A DNA stretch of 10,814 bases from Clostridia bacterium (GTDB lineage Bacteria > Bacillota > Clostridia > Christensenellales > UBA1242), in assembly GCA_017964105.1 (NCBI GenBank), contig JAGCSP010000084.1, positions 1-10,814 on the forward strand. The letters run 5' to 3'. Within the stretch, counting starts at the first letter, position 1. Each line of letters starts with the position of its first letter. The notes under the pieces are model-generated. The model was not told where the DNA came from. It was given only the letters and a program-made list of their open reading frames with translations, and made no database searches. The translations under genes and the position numbers were made by a program. This document shows, piece after piece, positions 10,201 through 10,814 of this stretch.

Positions 10201-10814
10201 TGATAAATCTTAAATAAGCATCACTTGTTGTGTCATCACCAGCAGCATCCTTTTTGTTTGCTACTGACCATGAGTTAAATTTAAGTGCTGTATCAATTGG
10301 ATATGGATTTATGATTGTTGCACCATATGTCATATCCACTATTCCATCTTTACCAAGACGAGAGAATGCATCATGATATGCAAAACCTTTGTCTGCTGTC
10401 TCAGTACCTTTTGAAGATGTTTCAAAGTATATTCTTAAACGTGTGCTACGAAGGTTTGCACCCGTCAATTCTGGTCTACCATAGCCATAACTATTTTGCA
10501 ATATGCGCTTGTATGCGATTGCTTTGTCAGATCCAGAAAGTGATTCTAATGTTTGTTTTGGTTCAACTGTTGCAGAAATTGTTAACTTATGATTACTACG
10601 TTTAAAGTAATCAAAGTATGTATTATCTTCTCCGCCTAAAGTATCTTGTGTTGCAATAAACCATACGTTGCTTGTGATATTTTCATTCTTGCTGTAATCA
10701 GTGTTGAATGCGAAGCTTTGGAATGTGTTGTAATCTCTAAAGCTAAGCGCATTAAGTGCCACACCTTCTACTTGTTTTAAATTACTAAAGTGTGGGTCAG
10801 CAGTTGCATCATGA
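665..10814 (-). CDS. Giant multi-module GLUG-repeat protein, putative secreted/surface adhesin (5' end outside window)
   Basis: This open frame runs without a stop from the window edge (first full codon 10813-10811) to TAA at 667-665, giving at least 3,382 residues. A GTG at 10762 could be read as a start, but the frame stays open upstream (reading DATADPHFSNLKQVEG), there is no suitably spaced Shine-Dalgarno, and residues just after it look like the end of another module. I therefore treat the gene as 5'-truncated by the window. The protein is rich in Asn, Ser, Thr, Tyr, Gly and Val. It carries 29 GLUG-type cores (VGGIAG, VGGLVG, AGGLVG, IGGVTG and similar), mostly each followed by a turn and an I..S(Y/N) strand, grouped in modules that begin with a W.PI...F.G...GNGHTI.NL-type header. 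GLUG proteins are known mainly as large extracellular proteins, and these repeats are expected to stack as beta-helix-like rungs. No catalytic motif, LPxTG, SLH domain or transmembrane helix is seen in this part; a signal peptide would lie outside. The next gene is rpoB, past a terminator. A surface adhesin or matrix role is inference. Confidence 0.93.
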   Translation of the reverse strand, partial: HDATADPHFSNLKQVEGVALNALSFRDYNTFQSFAFNTDYSKNENITSNVWFIATQDTLGGEDNTYFDYFKRSNHKLTISATVEPKQTLESLSGSDKAIAYKRILQNSYGYGRPELTGANLRSTRLRIYFETSSKGTETADKGFAYHDAFSRLGKDGIVDMTYGATIINPYPIDTALKFNSWSVANKKDAAGDDTTSDAYLRFIKDVVFDNNTQTATTFNTEFEGDLEGNGLTIKNLRILADNESNNAFSFGLFSKIKGANVRNVNIEVEELWGVNVPVVGVLAGIITNKITEKSDSQGNRIVVGSSVSNIKISTNSAVTVQGLNVVGGVAGIVEGDSYLINTTNTVPVKANFRGNINIFSRNNSVNTHYSSYRLVDLSSLDNVEFDNVKTTHYTLTDNHVTTGDHQCTSVCSSHDEQYIVYITKEGEAAPVQNVVEEGDENFIAVSESIAAGTLSNLVSYYKSYKYKGLYDGISYVGGIAGIINVDEEIHTEDTKLRNFVRIRRNYVDGRLTLSGQVVGGLFGYVGSSSHISDSYLLVDSNTHINATRVAGGLVGENLGTINRSYFVHTLVNQELIDDYIYRNRTQLDNAINDIYISGNTGGKYFAVQYEVFGGNPHYMGGLVGINVTGIITRSYNKVPVNNLDAEYAGGLVGVSMGGEIGESYTTATVSAFRAFGGIIGIQTGLTNKTSYLDENGDTQYTDNDGYNHFNSFAQSPLTKLFEESYYIYKDGATPTAGFNGINTVTNHELADGTTSDGRYTTEYTYIHDLVGSNVWVTSHLNINRSARFQRNADDAYVGLLAGISMFVFSTTTKTDGTLTINSTIANDTQYRNAGFVTDMGSSLLQIMNDRVINDSNFFKATWQYDQSESDPTKELVYEIGLTPDAITSDLNLKAQDAIIKGMQAQLTEPSIKGQEIVTKNSKARMLYGYRALSRIYLFSRMSMFGSLRSLNEITSRITLANDAKSFYLQFNGEDIDDVNEWDYDAEDEGKTIMRQQMYYDWSLAEWNGISADNETGRKDETYVFPELSNQIEPTIVNVYTEAELKLMKQYMYADFVLQNDVELTTPWEPVGTKENPFYGSIYSARKADGTYNHFYITNLEIMESTQNIAFVAYAREGSYHDFGIKVNYVKNTDFSTPDKTTDGRLHKVAVLLAEATTVSVENFDITNEIDAIPESQRPHMAEIQSGHTSMLGLIIAHGETCSIINSNVENFKIHVSSDAQDVHSLFAGSAFGLLVNASWVDGINVRNGTIDNAVEVSGKTASGITNPTYAVSIGSVGGYIEITPLHEGKDLLDDTSSATVENVILTLSVITINQNLPTNLDVTAKEIVTKAVPSGFIAFGGVYGTTDAGEAMESTKATFDTIVTNNVKLNFNALNNNSVSYDTRIGGVTGWAKNGNFENVLSNTEIKTENTLSINNANIGGVFGFADHTDTADNLLYNSKIALNGTISQTLSNSNVGGIAGNIAECGDFTHLYVGNTSNFFETSYKTNDLNVAPVAGKVTNTTLQYVAVDGTVDIILNSQSTHDTVGGVVGMYYVTNSARSNIIDQVVTNANLYLYAETNSDNTVDCVGGIAAGVENSVPTTISNSYTTSAIYVRDNGVRNAYVGGVVGCKTENGILTLNNVYSIANFVTDAYNYNTTNRKDLVLNLGSDVAASKITMNNVYAAFDINPNITNRWDYPYHDSYHTSKTIAEMMDSLFIDNFDSELWTASTLGSLKSFPLLKWVDSWVDEWINENAQKGYYYNGNFYADSEHTALIQPEQNVTYYNMDDGKAYTWKDSDTGYVELTNGIINMVKTIVNTQSSGTKQNPANGGPIDGTKSVYVGSGAATFTGNITDSYIILGESVTMSGGGDKVIDKTSIVMRLELPESAQSSLVRDNLGKLLNIKAVSSTPLMRANTGLIFNSYLENTGSEYVINRLAYGNEGSTMSPYEGVVAISTLKTQGTQVIPRPVGIIDRVRAEMHPNSSSVNYFASAANNSYIQTSDGCVYIKDASTIASYTTADIKNLRFGNPIALDYTQFTLDPSDPENIRLVLTWELKEHWYDRNYKTVTVNGTSYLCEDNNSIKAEYRWNAVFGALPIIRNGKSYTVSTAKQLALFAKAYNASDKPSVILNIQNDINLQGKLWTPIDNFNGTINGNGHTISNLTVYIVNGNAGFINGLYGTINELKFEWANVMSGSMSYGNSSEHLNSFASTAIVASKGTGFSLNKVAVVNCAACSTISTSTAMCSWTSGNCTITDSYAIMPYKGVLSTLFARKDSGTLAITNCYGVFTADRNKNSVTLTNESGNNFVQGTSTNGSTYTNGYTFSCVYHSENIATITHSDNNKTTQKSLSELQTEEWAGFAWGVTWVRNSATDGTDPYSNLPQLVVHMETWQEYAIANKDVIKTVADSHFNSSSNTITISGNGDSVSAAAELAYVAWQLGLSSGDADANSNLHRATLKVYIPNTTNLSGRLWVPITFSSGYTSVTFEGEGNAIKNMLVLGTTDNAFIKYSNLSSLTIDYIMFDNAKVYTTANGSGTEVGNTAIVVAKADGSATSLTKISIKDSAINATLAASQIDKNIGVGAIVGYSNNTKISSCHIYSFSESVTNAKYVGGLAGYSKSGDIYSNYFDDDSLTIDATSVKNGKDSYVGGLVGYWENSSKEFKQGLSVAGSPNKVGTLNTSGMRYVGGAVGYFTTSSYGISDKIYRIWITSNDAYRLGGIAGYIAADSDYLTLYRLTFSGDITANSTSAVSGYVGGLFGEMYKCKMYECMYKDGSWSDDDFCGTFTNNNGNYNVGGIAGYEEDCYFNNIFNGSRMRSSNSVDGLIYKINSAKDHFGLCVSAVNIGEQRNGKTDWEQLVYQQYSGNSGSIRNYGSPPKNRVTLLTEGSAFACRESFTEKYSDNNTATCYNIWQPSNNGKWIIDFNNVLNNLTTSGISNSNDWNSFKTLIRMRYYYTIENTYVFKLANNLSITMDSPVGVESYQFNSTFSGNGYHLTVSNWTYTGTNNGIFGYGKYCVITNITINGNAPSVINYSNVGAMFGYLESGTIQYSAVRMDYDQGTGSGSRVGGVVGYAKNSTFNTVEYNPTSAWMTYPFVDAIGGIVGESHGCTITGCKCYGNVYGSRCSGGIVGHCYGATTIENCRVGTDYITISGTTYVGGIAGYVNSNSTIRNNIIWFKSELATSSVGGVVGQANSDATITGNTIYAAIYVSVNDTNTKDGTLLLRDVSISVNLTKNMSKSSKYDCNISQNTAAIFDRDVNLSTNSLITTWLGNKNIHYVTGNLGDSTSNISSNTISSYYSHIYVCDTYYRFSAAATEYEASYTPPEGQSYSTYINLSVNITLYKYKYSYSTIDSSYNDASTYYTYYWYNGCGWMAWNWANTEECVDYCIRAMNDYMNGPDFTFF
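1255..2080 (-). repeat. GLUG module 5 (regular 30-residue ladder)
   Basis: The header is NDWNSFKTLIRMRYYYTIEN, FKLANNLSITMDSPVG, NSTFSGNGYHLTVSNW and GIFGYGKYCVITNITING (2060-1790). Six cores follow at an almost constant spacing of about 90 bases: VGAMFG (~1766), VGGVVG (~1673), IGGIVG (~1579), SGGIVG (~1497), VGGIAG (~1405) and VGGVVG (~1313). The rungs are textbook-like, for example IGGIVGESHGCTITGCKCYG and VGGIAGYVNSNSTIRNN. Cys residues recur inside the rungs. Confidence 0.85.
2100..3620 (-). repeat. GLUG module 4
   Basis: The header is AAELAYVAWQLGLSSGDADA, IPNTTNLSGRLWVPITF and FEGEGNAIKNMLVLG (3610-3375). Seven cores follow: VGAIVG (~3130), VGGLAG (~3040), VGGLVG (~2928), VGGAVG (~2815), LGGIAG (~2720), VGGLFG (~2610) and VGGIAG (~2490), about 90-120 bases apart. 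The typical aromatic residue follows the core (VGGLAGYSKSGDIYSNYF, VGGLVGYWENSS). A longer non-GLUG stretch (2440-2170) precedes a Trp-rich ending NIWQPSNNGKWIIDFNNV. Confidence 0.8.
3705..4590 (-). repeat. Module 3: classic header but no canonical GLUG ladder
   Basis: This has the clearest header in the protein: NGKSYTVSTAKQLALFAKAY, NIQNDINLQGKLWTPIDNF, NGTINGNGHTISNLTV and GLYGTINELKF (4585-4300). The following part has shorter, diverged rungs (NSFASTAIVASKGTGFSLNKV, NCTITDSYAIMPYKGVLSTLF, GTLAITNCYGVF) in which the VGG core is absent. Several Cys residues cluster here (VNCAACSTIS, AMCSW, NCTI, NCYG). The closer is KSLSELQTEEWAGFAWGVTW and LPQLVVHMETWQEY (3850-3700), parallel to that of module 2. 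Confidence 0.75.
4591..5634 (-). other. Unassigned ~350-residue domain between modules 2 and 3
   Basis: After the module 2 closer comes DEWINENAQKGYYYNGNFYA, a segment with YYNMDDGKAYTWKDSDTGYV, a Gly/Asn-rich turn stretch (NPANGGPIDGTKSVYVGSG), a strand-rich core (ITDSYIILGESVTMSGGGDK), LVRDNLGKLLNIKAVSSTPL, RPVGIIDRVRAEMHPNSS, and near the end LDYTQFTLDPSDPENIRLVL and TWELKEHWYDRNYKTVTV. There are no GLUG cores. It looks like one or two folded domains rather than a linker. I do not recognise the family. Confidence 0.5.
5635..7715 (-). repeat. GLUG module 2
   Basis: The header begins with YTEAELKLMKQYMYADFVLQ, NDVELTTPWEPVG and FYGSIY, then FYITNLEI (7710-7505). An atypical stretch without clear GLUG cores follows (7500-6800), then seven cores: FGGVYG (~6790), IGGVTG (~6650), IGGVFG (~6550), VGGIAG (~6440), VGGVVG (~6230), VGGIAA (~6100) and VGGVVG (~5995). 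The closer is KTIAEMMDSLFIDNFDSELW followed by LKSFPLLKWVDSW (5760-5640), which matches the usual end of GLUG modules (K(T/S)..EM/EL...F D..LW...FP.L). Confidence 0.8.
6427..6447. repeat. 21-base exact repeat, copy in module 2
   Basis: Exact match of 9367-9387, located at the VGGIAG core of another module about 2.9 kb away. Such identical cores could serve as short homology for recombination, although conserved codon choice may also explain them. Confidence 0.85.
7716..8179 (-). other. Non-GLUG linker 2 of the giant protein
   Basis: About 155 residues: LVYEIGLTPDAITSDL, DAIIKGMQAQLTEPSIKG, KARMLYGYRALSRIYLFSRM, then an acidic stretch NGEDIDDVNEWDYDAEDEG and YYDWSLAEWNGISADNE. It is richer in charged residues and more helix-compatible than the beta-rich modules on either side. 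Possibly a spacer domain related to linker 1; no known family identified. Confidence 0.45.
8180..10320 (-). repeat. GLUG module 1
   Basis: The header reads NPYPIDTALKFNSWSV, then FEGDLEGNGLTIKNLRI and FGLFSKIKGANVRNVNI (10320-10015). Nine cores follow: VGVLAG (~9970), VGGVAG (~9830), VGGIAG (~9380), VGGLFG (~9250), AGGLVG (~9155), MGGLVG (~8950), AGGLVG (~8860), FGGIIG (~8780) and VGLLAG (~8415). Several have the classic continuation, for example AGGLVGENLGTINRSYF and AGGLVGVSMGGEIGESYTT. The module ends with FFKATWQYDQ near 8230. A long insert between the second and third cores carries the Cys/His cluster at 9560-9620. Confidence 0.8.
9367..9387. repeat. 21-base exact repeat, copy in module 1
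   Basis: These 21 bases are identical to 6427-6447 in module 2. On the minus strand both encode the VGGIAG core in the same frame. A 17-base portion is also shared between 6432-6448 and 2484-2500 in module 4. Confidence 0.85.
10321..10639 (-). other. Non-GLUG linker 1 of the giant protein
   Basis: About 105 residues without GLUG cores, containing LTISATVEPKQTLESL, DKAIAYKRILQ, RPELTGANLRSTRLRIYF and a HDAFSRLGKDG segment. It sits between the closer of the upstream module and the header of module 1. It weakly resembles linker 2 in its order of elements (T/L...P...L, AI.YK/IK, P..TG/KG, TR/AR..Y), suggesting a small recurring spacer domain. No family recognised. Confidence 0.45.
10640..10814 (-). 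repeat. C-terminal closer of a further upstream module
   Basis: Residues LSFRDYNTFQSFAFNTD followed by NVWFIATQDTLGG match in layout the Trp-containing closers that end the other modules (hydrophobic run, F-x-FD/N, then a VW/LW/TW, then a loop). This implies at least one more header-plus-GLUG module upstream of the window edge. Similarity is by eye and short. Confidence 0.5.

Noticed and set aside
10760..10762. GTG as the start of the giant gene
   Set aside because: The frame continues open to the window edge, no properly spaced Shine-Dalgarno precedes it, no signal peptide follows, and the adjacent residues look like the closer of an upstream module.

Overview
The window holds the minus-strand end of one enormous gene and the beginning of a second gene on the same strand. 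From right to left (the direction of transcription) the layout is: (1) 10814 down to 665, the 3' part of a giant open frame of at least 3,382 codons whose start lies outside the window; (2) a 366-base intergenic stretch (664-299) with a strong hairpin-plus-T-tract terminator, a CACACACGC repeat tract, a good sigma-A-type promoter and a leader with an inverted repeat and a hairpin; (3) 298 down to 1, the first 99 codons of rpoB, the RNA polymerase beta subunit.

The organism is most likely an AT-rich Gram-positive-type bacterium, probably a member of the uncultured gut Clostridia. This is an inference from the rpoB N-terminus, the AAAAGGAGAA Shine-Dalgarno, the TTGACT / TGA-TACACT promoter, the low-GC codon use, and the many GLUG-motif repeats, which are common in large surface proteins of such genomes. 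Tryptophan is encoded by TGG and no in-frame TGA occurs over 10 kb, so the standard bacterial code fits.

The giant protein consists of repeated modules. Each full module opens with a 'header' (a stretch resembling xLxxLA...NDIxLxxxWxPI...FxGxxxGNGHxIxNLxI) and closes with a Trp-containing 'closer' (for example F.dnFD.ElW...LksFPLLKW). Most carry a ladder of GLUG-type cores (VGGIAG, VGGLVG and similar) spaced about 30-40 residues in between. I count 29 such cores, five module headers in the window, and the closer of at least one more module upstream of the edge. Non-GLUG linkers, one roughly 350-residue unassigned domain and an aromatic, Cys-containing C-terminal tail separate or end the modules. 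No LPxTG, S-layer-homology or transmembrane anchor is visible at the C-terminus. The likely role is a secreted or cell-surface right-handed beta-helix-like adhesin. That is family-level inference; no enzymatic motif is seen.

The two genes do not look functionally linked: a terminator ends the giant gene and rpoB has its own promoter. The unusual point is location. rpoB normally follows rplJ-rplL (sometimes with one small gene between), whereas here a >10-kb surface-protein gene lies directly upstream. No RNA gene, CRISPR array, insertion sequence or transposase was seen.
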